This document shows, piece after piece, positions 37,342 through 45,807 of a DNA stretch of 64,000 bases. The notes beneath the pieces are model-generated. The model saw only the letters and a list, made by a program, of their open reading frames with translations. It was not told the origin of the DNA and ran no database searches. Numbering within the stretch: position 1 is the stretch's first letter; each line of letters starts with the position of its first letter. This DNA comes from Halomonas sp. (GTDB taxonomy: Bacteria; Pseudomonadota; Gammaproteobacteria; Pseudomonadales; Halomonadaceae), in the NCBI RefSeq assembly GCF_029263665.1, contig NZ_JAJUFQ010000016.1, forward strand, positions 1-64,000. The letters are read 5' to 3'. The translations under genes were made by a program, and so were the position numbers.

Positions 37342-37357
37342 ACGTTTACGTAAACGT
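37342..37357. promoter_or_regulatory. Perfect 16-bp palindrome, probable LiuR-type operator
   Basis: ACGTTTACGTAAACGT at 37342-37357 is a complete dyad in the 351-base gap (37259-37609) between the MerR gene and the divergent acyl-CoA dehydrogenase gene. It matches the kind of motif described for LiuR regulators in proteobacteria. The remaining 250 bases up to 37609 hold no gene. Confidence 0.75.
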
Positions 37358-37609
37358 AAAGCCGCATTAGCATCATCATAAGCGTGAAGAGAGCATGAGA
37401 GAAAAATGATGTATCCGGGCATCACAGCCGCTGGTGGCGGAGTGTGCAAGAGCTACTGATGTCATAAGTACGACCATGGAGTGATATGGCATAAACCAAG
37501 CAAGTGCTAGGTTGGGCGTATCACGCTGATAGCGCATCATCTTTGCTTGAAGCATGGCATCCATGAGGCTTCTATCAGTGCTGTCACTACTCATCAAAGA
37601 GGTTGAACC

Positions 37610-38776
37610 ATGGATTTTACTCTGAGTGATGACCAGAGGGCGCTTGTTGCCGCAGCTGCGGACTTCGCCCGGGTCGAGCTTGTTGATCATGCTGCCGACT
37701 GGGACAAGGCGTCACATTTCCCTCTTGATGTCATTCGTCGTGCAGGGGAAGCCGGTTTCCTTGGCATCTATACCCCTGAAGAACAAGGTGGTCTCGGTCT
37801 TTCCCGGCTAGATGCTTCGCTCATTTTTGAGCAGCTCTCTCAGGGCTGTATCGCTACCACGGCTTATCTGACTATTCACAATATGGTCACCTGGATGATC
37901 GCCAACTGGGGAAGCGATAGCGTCAAGGAGCGTTATTCAGGAGCGATGGTCAGCGGGCAACTGCTGGGCTCATACTGCCTGACGGAGCCGGGCGCGGGGT
38001 CGGATGCCGCCAACCTTCGCACCAAGGCGGAACGTGATGGTGACGATTATGTGTTGCACGGCGCTAAGATGTTCATTTCGGGAGCCGGCTCCACGGAGGT
38101 GTTGGTGGTGATGGCACGTACTGGTGCAGCGGATAGCGGTGCCAGCGGGGTGTCTGCTTTCGTCGTTCCCGCCGACGCTGAGGGCATCAGCTACGGCAAG
38201 AAAGAAGAGAAGATGGGGTGGAAAAGCCAACCCACCCGACTGATCAGTTTTGATGGAGTGCGTGTCCCTGGGGAATATCGACTAGGTGAGGAAGGCGAAG
38301 GCTTCAAGTTTGCCATGAAGGGGCTCGATGGCGGACGGCTCAATATCGCCAGTTGTTCCCTGGGCGCAGCTCAGCAGGCCCTGACCCTGGCACGTAACTA
38401 TATGGGAGAGCGCAAGCAGTTTGGCAAGGAGCTATCGGCGTTTCAGGCGTTGCAGTTCAAGCTCGCTGACATGGCCACTGAATTGATGGCGGCGCGTCTG
38501 ATGGTACGTCAGGCTGCCTGGCGTCTGGACAACAAGGATCCTGAGGCGACTGCGCACTGTGCGATGGCCAAGCGCTTTGCTACTGATGTGGGATTCCGAG
38601 TGTGCAATGAGGCGCTGCAACTGCATGGGGGCTATGGCTACATTTGCGAATACCCTCTGGAAAGGCTGGTCCGTGATACGCGAGTACATCAGATACTGGA
38701 AGGCACCAACGAAATCATGCGCCTGATTGTGGCTCGCCGTCTGCTGCAGAATGGTGTGATCGAGTCGCTGCAGTAA
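37610..38776 (+). CDS. Acyl-CoA dehydrogenase, isobutyryl-CoA dehydrogenase type
   Basis: 388 residues. LLGSYCLTEPGAGSDAANLRTKAERDGDDYVLHGAKMFISGAG is the FAD-binding middle domain; near the end VHQILEGTNEIMRLIVARRLL carries the catalytic Glu and the standard ACAD C-terminus. Order with 3-hydroxyisobutyryl-CoA hydrolase and 3-hydroxyisobutyrate dehydrogenase identifies the valine pathway, so isobutyryl-CoA is the likely substrate, giving methacrylyl-CoA with electrons passing to ETF. An enoyl-CoA hydratase for the next step is not seen here. Likely under the MerR regulator upstream. Confidence 0.9.
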   Translation: MDFTLSDDQRALVAAAADFARVELVDHAADWDKASHFPLDVIRRAGEAGFLGIYTPEEQGGLGLSRLDASLIFEQLSQGCIATTAYLTIHNMVTWMIANWGSDSVKERYSGAMVSGQLLGSYCLTEPGAGSDAANLRTKAERDGDDYVLHGAKMFISGAGSTEVLVVMARTGAADSGASGVSAFVVPADAEGISYGKKEEKMGWKSQPTRLISFDGVRVPGEYRLGEEGEGFKFAMKGLDGGRLNIASCSLGAAQQALTLARNYMGERKQFGKELSAFQALQFKLADMATELMAARLMVRQAAWRLDNKDPEATAHCAMAKRFATDVGFRVCNEALQLHGGYGYICEYPLERLVRDTRVHQILEGTNEIMRLIVARRLLQNGVIESLQ

Positions 38777-38806
38777 CTGGACATGTCAATGAACAAGGAG
38801 AAGGTG

Positions 38807-39934
38807 ATGACGGAATCTGTCGTCGTTTTCGAGGAACGCACTACCGCGGATGGCGGACGGATTGGCCTGGCTACTCTGAATGCACCGCGAAGCCTCAATG
38901 CATTGAGCCTGGAAATGATTCAACTGCTTGATACCCGGTTGCGGCAGTGGGCAGAGGATCCAGCCATCCATGCCGTATGGCTGGATGGGGCAGGAGGCAA
39001 GGCCTTTTGTGCGGGGGGAGATGTGGTTTCCCTGGTCAAGGCGCTCAAGCAGGAAGAAGATGAAGGTGGTGTACGAGGCAGTCATGCCCAGGAATATTTC
39101 ACCCACGAATATCGTCTTGACTACTTCCTGCATACTTATCCGAAACCCGTGCTGGTCTGGGCCGATGGCATCGTGATGGGAGGAGGCCTGGGCCTCACCG
39201 CTGGAGCGAACCATCGTCTGGTCACGGAAACGACTCGTATTGCCATGCCGGAAATCACCATTGGCCTATATCCTGATATTGGTGCCAGCTGGTTTCTCAA
39301 TCGCATGCTGCCAGGCATCGGTGCCTATCTGGGCCTGACTGGGGCCAACCTGAACGCCAGGGATGCTCTTGATCTGGGCCTGGCCGATCATTTCATCCCC
39401 AGAGAGAGCAAGGATGAGTTGCTCGCGGCCATTTGTGACAGTCATATGGTGGAAGGCAGTGAGGATAGCGCTGAAGCCGTCATCATGCGCATTGTCGCTG
39501 AGCTTGAGCGTCGGGATCTGGCACCGTCAGCCCAGGTACGCCCGTTGCTTGATCATCTGCAATCTCTGACGCGCAAGGCCCGGGTGGAAGATGCGATAGC
39601 GGCCATACTGGAAGATACCAATGAAGACAATTGGCTGGCTGCCAACCGCAAGAGGCTGGCGGCAGGTTGCCCACTTTCGGCCCGGTTGGCTTGGGAAATG
39701 CTGGAACGCCACCGCCACGGCTCTCTGGCCGATGCCTTCCGCGATGAACTGGTGGCATCCATACAATGCAATGTGCTTGGTGATTTCGCCGAGGGGGTCA
39801 GAGCCCTGTTGATCGACAAGGATCAGTCCCCACGTTGGCGTCATCAGGATGTTTCTAGCATTTCGGACGCAGACCTTGAGGCCATGTTCAGCCCTCCCTG
39901 GCATCAGCAACCTGGACCACTGGACGACCTCTGA
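38807..39934 (+). CDS. 3-hydroxyisobutyryl-CoA hydrolase (crotonase fold)
   Basis: 375 residues, longer than ordinary enoyl-CoA hydratases and typical of HIBCH. KAFCAGGDVVSLVKALKQEE and DGIVMGGGLGLTAGANHRLV form the oxyanion hole, and MPEITIGLYPDIGASWFLNRMLPG carries the HIBCH-type active-site Glu and Asp. It releases free 3-hydroxyisobutyrate in valine breakdown. AAGGAG (38795-38800) fits ATG 38807 rather than ATG 38783, so the shorter start is used. Six to thirty bases separate it from the dehydrogenase upstream. Confidence 0.9.
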   Translation: MTESVVVFEERTTADGGRIGLATLNAPRSLNALSLEMIQLLDTRLRQWAEDPAIHAVWLDGAGGKAFCAGGDVVSLVKALKQEEDEGGVRGSHAQEYFTHEYRLDYFLHTYPKPVLVWADGIVMGGGLGLTAGANHRLVTETTRIAMPEITIGLYPDIGASWFLNRMLPGIGAYLGLTGANLNARDALDLGLADHFIPRESKDELLAAICDSHMVEGSEDSAEAVIMRIVAELERRDLAPSAQVRPLLDHLQSLTRKARVEDAIAAILEDTNEDNWLAANRKRLAAGCPLSARLAWEMLERHRHGSLADAFRDELVASIQCNVLGDFAEGVRALLIDKDQSPRWRHQDVSSISDADLEAMFSPPWHQQPGPLDDL

Positions 39935-40109
39935 TCCCGGCCATGACATTTTCATTTCAGTCATGGCGCTTCTATACCAACAAAAAGAGCGGATATACCA
40001 ACAAGGCGAACTGGCAGAGATGTGATGACATCTTTTTTAGCGGCCATTTTTCCCTGCACAACCATTTCTTGCACAGATATTTTTTGCACATAACAACAGG
40101 AGTCACGCC

Positions 40110-41009
40110 ATGAACATTGCTTTTATCGGGTTGGGCAACATGGGGTTGCCGATGGCGAAGAACCTCGTCAAGGCCGGCCACAGTGTGCGTGTTTTCGATC
40201 TTGTCGACAGTGCGATGGTGGCACTTGAGTCCGAAGGTGCTGAGCGTGCCCCCAGTGCACTGGATGCTGCCGAAGGGGCAGATGTAGTGATTTCCATGCT
40301 GCCTGCGGGCCAGCATGTGCGAGGCTTGTACCTGGGGCGCGGTGAGTCATCTGGGTTGCTGGATGACCTGGCTTCCCGTCCTTTGATCATCGACGCATCA
40401 ACGATTTCTCCTCAGGATGCGCAGGCAGTGGGAAGCGTGGCAGCCGAGCGTGGTTTCACGTTTCTGGATGCGCCCGTTTCTGGTGGTATCGGGGGAGCGG
40501 AAGCAGGTACCTTGACGTTCATTGTCGGTGGCGACAGTGCGGGCTTTGAACAGGCGCGTCCTGTACTCGAAGTCATGGGGAAGAACCTGTTTCATGCTGG
40601 TGCGGCAGGCAGTGGGCAGATTGCCAAGATATGCAACAACATGCTGCTCGGGATTCTGATGAGCGGCACGGCCGAGGCATTGGCGCTGGGGGTGCGCAAT
40701 GGGCTCGACCCCGCGGTACTCTCGGAAATCATGAAACAGAGCAGTGGCGGTAACTGGGCATTGAATGTCTACAACCCTTGGCCGGGCGTGATGGAAGGAT
40801 CCGCTGCATCGCGGGAATATCAAGGTGGCTTCTTGACGGATCTGATGGCCAAGGACCTTGGTCTGGCATGGGAGTTGGCGTTGGCTTCCAAGGCTCCGGT
40901 ACCCATGGGTTCCGAAGCGCGCAATCTGTTTGCCCTGCACAGCGCCCAGGGTGGTGGCAGGTTGGATTTCTCCAGTATCCAGAAGCTCTATCGCCCGAAA
41001 GACGAGTAG
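40110..41009 (+). CDS. mmsB: 3-hydroxyisobutyrate dehydrogenase
   Basis: 299 residues. The NAD-binding start [20 protein letters not shown], substrate motif [20 protein letters not shown] and catalytic lysine in [16 protein letters not shown] are those of HIBADH; the C-terminal [17 protein letters not shown] agrees. It oxidises 3-hydroxyisobutyrate to methylmalonate semialdehyde. Follows the hydrolase after 175 bases, a gap that contains TATACCAACA twice (39973-39982 and 39994-40003). Confidence 0.94.
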   Translation: MNIAFIGLGNMGLPMAKNLVKAGHSVRVFDLVDSAMVALESEGAERAPSALDAAEGADVVISMLPAGQHVRGLYLGRGESSGLLDDLASRPLIIDASTISPQDAQAVGSVAAERGFTFLDAPVSGGIGGAEAGTLTFIVGGDSAGFEQARPVLEVMGKNLFHAGAAGSGQIAKICNNMLLGILMSGTAEALALGVRNGLDPAVLSEIMKQSSGGNWALNVYNPWPGVMEGSAASREYQGGFLTDLMAKDLGLAWELALASKAPVPMGSEARNLFALHSAQGGGRLDFSSIQKLYRPKDE

Positions 41010-41050
41010 AAAATATCTCGAAGAAAGTCGTGCAAGGGGGTTGGCAATTA

Positions 41051-41095
41051 CTCTCAATTCACCTACATTTTATAAAAATGTAGATATTTTGAGAG
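41051..41095 (+). promoter_or_regulatory. Symmetric 45-bp dyad overlapping the ribosome site of the glutaryl-CoA dehydrogenase gene
   Basis: Outer arms CTCTCAA (41051-41057) and TTGAGAG (41089-41095) and inner arms CTACATTTT (41063-41071) and AAAATGTAG (41075-41083) are perfect and centred on the same base, 41073, with 5-base internal loops on both sides. The right outer arm reaches into the ribosome-binding region GAGAGAGG (41091-41098) before GTG 41104. It could be an operator or a translation-controlling hairpin. Confidence 0.7.
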
Positions 41096-41103
41096 AGGCT
41101 GCC

Positions 41104-42285
41104 GTGAGTCAAATTACCCCTGTCACCTGGGAAGACCCGTTCCGTCTGGTGGATCAGCTCAGTGAAGAAGAGCGCATGGTTCACCAGACAGCCCATGATT
41201 ATTGCCAGGAAAAGCTGTTACCTCGGGTGCTTGAAGCCAACCGTCACGAGCGTTTTGATCGTGAGATCATGAACGAGATGGGCGAGTTGGGATTGTTGGG
41301 TGTCACCATCGATGGTTATGGGTGTGCTGGCATGAACTATGTCAGCTACGGCCTGATTGCACGTGAAGTGGAGCGTGTCGATTCCGGCTATCGCAGCGCC
41401 ATGAGTGTGCAGTCCAGTCTGGTCATGTATCCCATCCATGCATTTGGTAGCGAAGCGCAGCGCGACAAGTATCTGCCTCGTCTGGCCAGCGGTGAGTGGG
41501 TCGGCTGCTTTGGCCTGACAGAACCGGACTACGGCTCGGATCCAGGTGGTATGGTCACGCGGGCGACTCGCACAGATTCTGGATGGCGTCTCAATGGCAC
41601 CAAGACCTGGATCACCAATTCCCCCATTGCCGATGTCTTCGTGGTCTGGGCGAAGGATGATGAAGGTGTCATTCGTGGTTTTATCCTTGAAAAGGGCATG
41701 CCTGGTCTGTCTGCTCCCAAGATCGAAGGCAAGTTCAGTCTGCGTGCTTCCATCACGGGGCAGATTGCCATGCAGGATGTAGAAGTGCCGGATGGCCAGC
41801 GTCTGCCAGGTGTGCAAGGGCTCAAAGGACCTTTTTCCTGTCTCAATCGTGCACGTTACGGCATTAGCTGGGGCAGCATGGGCGCGGCGGAAGCCTGTTG
41901 GCATGCTGCTCGCAGCTACACCATGGAGCGCAAGCAATTTGGTCGCCCACTGGCAGCCAACCAGTTGATACAAAAGAAACTTGCTGACATGCAGACCGAA
42001 ATCGCACTTGGTCTGCAGGCATCGCTGCGGGTAGGGCGGATGATCGACGAAGGGCAGCTGGTTCCCGAAGCCATTTCGCTGATCAAGCGCAACAACTGCG
42101 GCAAGGCGCTGGATATTGCCCGGGTTGCCCGGGACATGCACGGCGGCAATGGTATCAGCGATGAATATCATGTCATTCGACATGTTATGAATCTCGAGGC
42201 GGTAAATACTTACGAAGGCACTCACGACGTTCATGCATTGATTCTTGGTCGTGCTCAGACGGGTATTCAGGCCTTTACCGGCTGA
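41104..42285 (+). CDS. Glutaryl-CoA dehydrogenase
   Basis: 393 residues, the family length. [41 protein letters not shown], and [37 protein letters not shown] are GCDH blocks (the Arg-Tyr region reads the glutarate carboxylate), and [21 protein letters not shown] carries the catalytic Glu. It oxidises and decarboxylates glutaryl-CoA to crotonyl-CoA in lysine/tryptophan breakdown. The start is GTG 41104; an upstream frame extension has no ribosome site. A CoA-transferase follows 38 bases later. Confidence 0.95.
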   Translation: MSQITPVTWEDPFRLVDQLSEEERMVHQTAHDYCQEKLLPRVLEANRHERFDREIMNEMGELGLLGVTIDGYGCAGMNYVSYGLIAREVERVDSGYRSAMSVQSSLVMYPIHAFGSEAQRDKYLPRLASGEWVGCFGLTEPDYGSDPGGMVTRATRTDSGWRLNGTKTWITNSPIADVFVVWAKDDEGVIRGFILEKGMPGLSAPKIEGKFSLRASITGQIAMQDVEVPDGQRLPGVQGLKGPFSCLNRARYGISWGSMGAAEACWHAARSYTMERKQFGRPLAANQLIQKKLADMQTEIALGLQASLRVGRMIDEGQLVPEAISLIKRNNCGKALDIARVARDMHGGNGISDEYHVIRHVMNLEAVNTYEGTHDVHALILGRAQTGIQAFTG

Positions 42286-42323
42286 TGCGCCTTACCTGAC
42301 CGAACCATGGAGAAAAAAACAGA

Positions 42324-43550
42324 ATGACAAGTGACAGCATGGCGGCCAGCAAGCCTTTGTCCGGGGTGACGGTGCTGGATATGTCACGAGTGCTGGCCGG
42401 CCCATGGGCCGGTCAACTCCTGGCCGACCTGGGGGCACGAGTGATCAAGATCGAGCACCCGACCCGGGGAGATGATACTCGTAGTTGGGGGCCTCCCTGG
42501 TACTTTGCTGCAGGCCGCGATGCCCAGGGGGAAACGCTGCGAGAGGCGGCCTATTTTCTGTGTGCCAACCGCGGCAAGCAGTCGTTGGCGGTGGACATGG
42601 CGTCCAGCGAAGGGCAGTCCTTGATACGTGATCTGGCCAGGCAGGCGGATATCGTGCTGGAGAACTTCAAGGTGGGCGGGCTCAAGCGGTACGGCCTTGA
42701 TGCCGAGAGCTTGAGGGCGTTGAACCCAGAGCTGATCGTATGTTCGATCACAGGGTTTGGTCAGACCGGCCCCTACGCGCACCGAGCGGGTTATGACTTC
42801 ATGATCCAGGCCATGGGAGGCCTGATGAGTCTCACTGGCGAAGCCGATGGCATGCCAATGAAAACAGGCGTGGCCATTACTGATGTGATGACAGGATTGT
42901 ACGCGACCATTGGCGTACTGGCCGCGCTTCATCGTCGTCGCGAAACCGGGCAGGGCACTCACATCGATCTGGCACTACTCGATGTACAGGTAGCGACATT
43001 GGCCAACCAAGCACTCAATACCCTGGTCAGTGGAAAAGCTCCTGCCCGTTACGGCAATGCCCATCCCAATATCGTGCCGTACCAGGCGTTTGCCTGTGCT
43101 GATGGGCACTTGGTGCTGACTGTCGGCAACGATGGGCAATTCTCTCGTCTGGCAGGGTTGCTGGGTCATCCTGAGTGGGCCGATGGCCCTTGGTCGACCA
43201 ATGAAGGGCGGGTGGCTCACCGAGACGAACTGGTGGCCGAGATCCAGAACGCGCTTATGCAAGATGAGCGTGATGTGTGGCTGGCAAAGTTCGAAGCGTT
43301 GGGGATTCCCGCAGGCCCCATTCATAAGCTCCCGGAGGTCTTTGCTGATCCCCAGGTATGTCATCGAGGCATGGCAAGGAACATAGGTGGCGTTCCCCAG
43401 GTGGCCAACCCTCTTCGCTTCGATGGGGAAAGTGCCACGGGTGATCAGCCTCCACCGGCTCTGGGGGAGCATAGCGACAGAGTGCTGGCGGAAATGGGAC
43501 TATCGGCGGAGAACATTGCACGGTTGCGGGCCGAGGGCATTGTGCGCTGA
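42324..43550 (+). CDS. Family III CoA-transferase (CaiB/BaiF), probable glutarate CoA-transferase
   Basis: 408 residues. LSGVTVLDMSRVLAGPWAGQLLADLGARVIKIEHP starts the CaiB fold; the catalytic Asp sits in RAGYDFMIQAMGGLMSLTG, followed by KTGVAITDVMTGLYATIGVL. Such enzymes move CoA between acids, and beside glutaryl-CoA dehydrogenase the usual member activates glutarate from succinyl-CoA. That assignment rests on context only. GGAG at about 42310 precedes ATG 42324. Confidence 0.88.
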   Translation: MTSDSMAASKPLSGVTVLDMSRVLAGPWAGQLLADLGARVIKIEHPTRGDDTRSWGPPWYFAAGRDAQGETLREAAYFLCANRGKQSLAVDMASSEGQSLIRDLARQADIVLENFKVGGLKRYGLDAESLRALNPELIVCSITGFGQTGPYAHRAGYDFMIQAMGGLMSLTGEADGMPMKTGVAITDVMTGLYATIGVLAALHRRRETGQGTHIDLALLDVQVATLANQALNTLVSGKAPARYGNAHPNIVPYQAFACADGHLVLTVGNDGQFSRLAGLLGHPEWADGPWSTNEGRVAHRDELVAEIQNALMQDERDVWLAKFEALGIPAGPIHKLPEVFADPQVCHRGMARNIGGVPQVANPLRFDGESATGDQPPPALGEHSDRVLAEMGLSAENIARLRAEGIVR

Positions 43551-43575
43551 TAAGCCATGGCATCGGCCAAAGACC

Positions 43576-44724
43576 CTAGGTAAGGTGGTTGTCCCAGCGC
43601 AATGGCAGTTTCGCCAGCTGCGTGAGTTCACCTTGTGCAGAGACCTGGTAGAGCCCGCCATTGCCGGTAGTGACAATATATCCCCCTTGGCCATCACAGC
43701 GGGTGCCTGCGGCATCCGCGAGTTCGGGAGCGGCGATGATTTCTCCACTTTGCTGGTCGAGCATGACGATACGTCCCCCTCGGGGAGCCGTGATCAAGGC
43801 GCTGCTGGAAGAGCCGCTCTGTGACTGGCTGACAGCCACACTGGCAGTATATTGAGCCAGCTTCGGCTGCAGCCCGCCGAGATCGAATTCGTGAAACTTG
43901 CCTTGAGGGTCAAGGCGGGCGACCAGTGGGTGGTGTGTTTCCCAGATCGGGCCTTCGAACTGATAGCCGACGATCACGCCGCCATTTTCTGCCACATCGA
44001 GGTGGCGAACGCTGAGCTGATGATGGGACGGCCTGTGGCGGGCTTGAATTTCGCCGCTGTGACGGTTGACCAGCAGCAAGGCTGGGTCCATGTCATCGAG
44101 GTTCAGCTTGATTCGGCCGCTGTCTGGATGTGTCTTGATCCCGCCCAGAGCGATGACAAGAGTGTCACCATCCGGCATCAGCTTGAGCTCGTGGGGGCCA
44201 ATGCCCTCCAGCTCGATGTCATGGTGATGGGCGTAATTGGCGTCGGCATCATAGACCCTTGCCAGGCCCATGGCATCCTCGAGGCGGTTGGCCGTCACGT
44301 AGAGCCAGCGCCCGGAGGGATCGAATACACCATGGCCGTAGAAGTGGTATCCCGGGCCTGCATCGATGCTTTGCAGTTCGCGATGGTGGCGTGCATCGAG
44401 AACGTGGAAATGGCGGCCCGGGCGGCGTGCGAAGAGTATTGCCTGAGGCTGGTGAGGGTGCAGGCAGCCACCGTGGCAGCGCTCGGGGGCCGGCAGTAGA
44501 AAGTGTTCGCTGCCGTCGCGATGGATACCCGCCAGATGGTGGTTCCCCTCGAGATCATCGACAGCGCTGAAGAACCATTGGCGCCGGTTTTCCTGATTGT
44601 CTAAAACCCACTGTGCCGTTGCCAGGTTCGTACCGCCTATAGCCAGGCTTGCCCCTAGGCTGCCAAGTCCCCATTTGAAAAGACCAAGCTTCAGTATCTT
44701 CCGACGTTGTCTGTCCAATGCCAC
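43576..44724 (-). CDS. DUF1513 periplasmic protein, Tat-exported, iron-operon associated
   Basis: 382 residues. The N-terminus has RQRRKILKLGLFKWGLGSLGASLAIGG, an RRxxLK twin-arginine signal with a hydrophobic core. The body has beta-propeller-like blocks with many His and Asp (HGGCLHPHQPQAILFARRPGRHFHVLD; GPHELKLMPDGDTLVIALGG), the DUF1513 pattern. This family travels with imelysins and a di-heme oxidase in iron-responsive operons; its own reaction is unknown. GTG 44724 is used since GAGG lies nine bases upstream; TTG 44739 would be earlier. Last gene of the operon from 48514. Confidence 0.8.
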   Translation of the reverse strand: MALDRQRRKILKLGLFKWGLGSLGASLAIGGTNLATAQWVLDNQENRRQWFFSAVDDLEGNHHLAGIHRDGSEHFLLPAPERCHGGCLHPHQPQAILFARRPGRHFHVLDARHHRELQSIDAGPGYHFYGHGVFDPSGRWLYVTANRLEDAMGLARVYDADANYAHHHDIELEGIGPHELKLMPDGDTLVIALGGIKTHPDSGRIKLNLDDMDPALLLVNRHSGEIQARHRPSHHQLSVRHLDVAENGGVIVGYQFEGPIWETHHPLVARLDPQGKFHEFDLGGLQPKLAQYTASVAVSQSQSGSSSSALITAPRGGRIVMLDQQSGEIIAAPELADAAGTRCDGQGGYIVTTGNGGLYQVSAQGELTQLAKLPLRWDNHLT

Positions 44725-44739
44725 GGTGCTGTACCTCAA

Positions 44740-45807
44740 TCAATCGCCATCACTGGAGTTGAACCCGCGCACTACCCCAAGGGCACTGGCGATCTGTTCG
44801 TTGAGCAGTTGGCGTAACTGAGCGACTTTCATGTAGAGCGTGGTCAAGCCCGCCTGGGCATCGGCATGTTCCAGCCCGCTGGTGATGCCGCCATCAAGTT
44901 CCTGTGCCTGCTTGATCGTCTTGTTGAGCTGGCTGTCGAAGGCTTGTGCAAGATCACTGCGATCAATGTTGTCGAGGCTCACCATCAGGCCTGGCAGAAA
45001 TCCTTCCTTCAGGCCCTGCAGGCTGGCCTCGATCAGGCTGATCGAAGCATCGCTGCGCCAGGCTTCTGCGCGATAGGCATTGGCGGGGCTGCCCATCATT
45101 CCGATGGGCTCACCGAGACGCTTGTCTTCAATGGTCTCCAGCGTCTGCATGGCAGCGTGAAGCGTGGCTTGCGTCATGCTGTCGGTAGACTGGTAGTAAT
45201 CCCCGAAAGCCTCCCAGTCCGTCACCAACGTCATGCTCGTCTCGTTCAGGTGAGTCGAGATAGCTTGCAATAGAGCACAGGGTTGCTCTGCAGAGAGCGT
45301 TAAATCAGCCATTCCGTCGTCATACAGCAGGACTTCCAATGCAGGAAACCCTTGCTCTGCGACACCCGCCTCATCGATGTCAGCCTTAGAGATTTGCGTG
45401 TCCTGATGCAGTCGGGTCTTGACCCGACTGCCAACCAGGTTCTTCTTGTCAGGCCAGAACTGCAGCTGCCAGGCACGGCTATTGACTTCGATGGGGCCGA
45501 AGTCGACAAAGCGCACGGCTTGCCAGGCGCGGTAGGCAGAAAGCCAGTCCGAGCGCAATTGGTGCTCGCTGTTGGCTTCTGGCGCCGAGCACAAGGCAGT
45601 GGCGTCTTCCTGCAATTGGCCGGTGGCCTCAGCTAGCTTGGTGTAGAGCGCACCAATATCCTGATACCACTGCTGGCGTGGAGTAACGGATGTATCGGCG
45701 GCCTGGGAAGATAACGAGATTAACGACAGGCAGGCGATAGCGACGGCTCTAGGGCAGTTCAGGGAAATCATACTGTTCATGGAAACCACGCCGTTCATGG
45801 AAATCAC
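44740..45807 (-). CDS. Imelysin-family periplasmic protein, second copy
   Basis: 355 residues from GTG 45807. A signal peptide (CPRAVAIACLSLISLSSQA) precedes an imelysin/peptidase M75-type helical body (WLSAYRAWQAVRFVDFGPIE; GFPALEVLLYDDG in place of the GxHxxE motif). The GxHxxE His is replaced by Pro-Ala here, so it probably binds metal differently or has lost it. Its start is unusual: three 18-bp repeats each offer a start codon (see repeat). It overlaps the di-heme oxidase stop by four bases and is followed by the DUF1513 gene. Iron-uptake or metal-sensing in the periplasm is inferred from the operon. Confidence 0.85.
   Translation of the reverse strand: MISMNGVVSMNSMISLNCPRAVAIACLSLISLSSQAADTSVTPRQQWYQDIGALYTKLAEATGQLQEDATALCSAPEANSEHQLRSDWLSAYRAWQAVRFVDFGPIEVNSRAWQLQFWPDKKNLVGSRVKTRLHQDTQISKADIDEAGVAEQGFPALEVLLYDDGMADLTLSAEQPCALLQAISTHLNETSMTLVTDWEAFGDYYQSTDSMTQATLHAAMQTLETIEDKRLGEPIGMMGSPANAYRAEAWRSDASISLIEASLQGLKEGFLPGLMVSLDNIDRSDLAQAFDSQLNKTIKQAQELDGGITSGLEHADAQAGLTTLYMKVAQLRQLLNEQIASALGVVRGFNSSDGD
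45754..45807 (-). repeat. Three 18-bp tandem repeats, each beginning with a start codon
   Basis: Read on the minus strand the units are GTGATTTCCATGAACGGC, GTGGTTTCCATGAACAGT and ATGATTTCCCTGAACTGC, encoding MISMNG, VVSMNS and MISLNC. The third unit runs straight into a normal signal peptide, so initiation at 45771 would also give a good protein. Confidence 0.85.
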
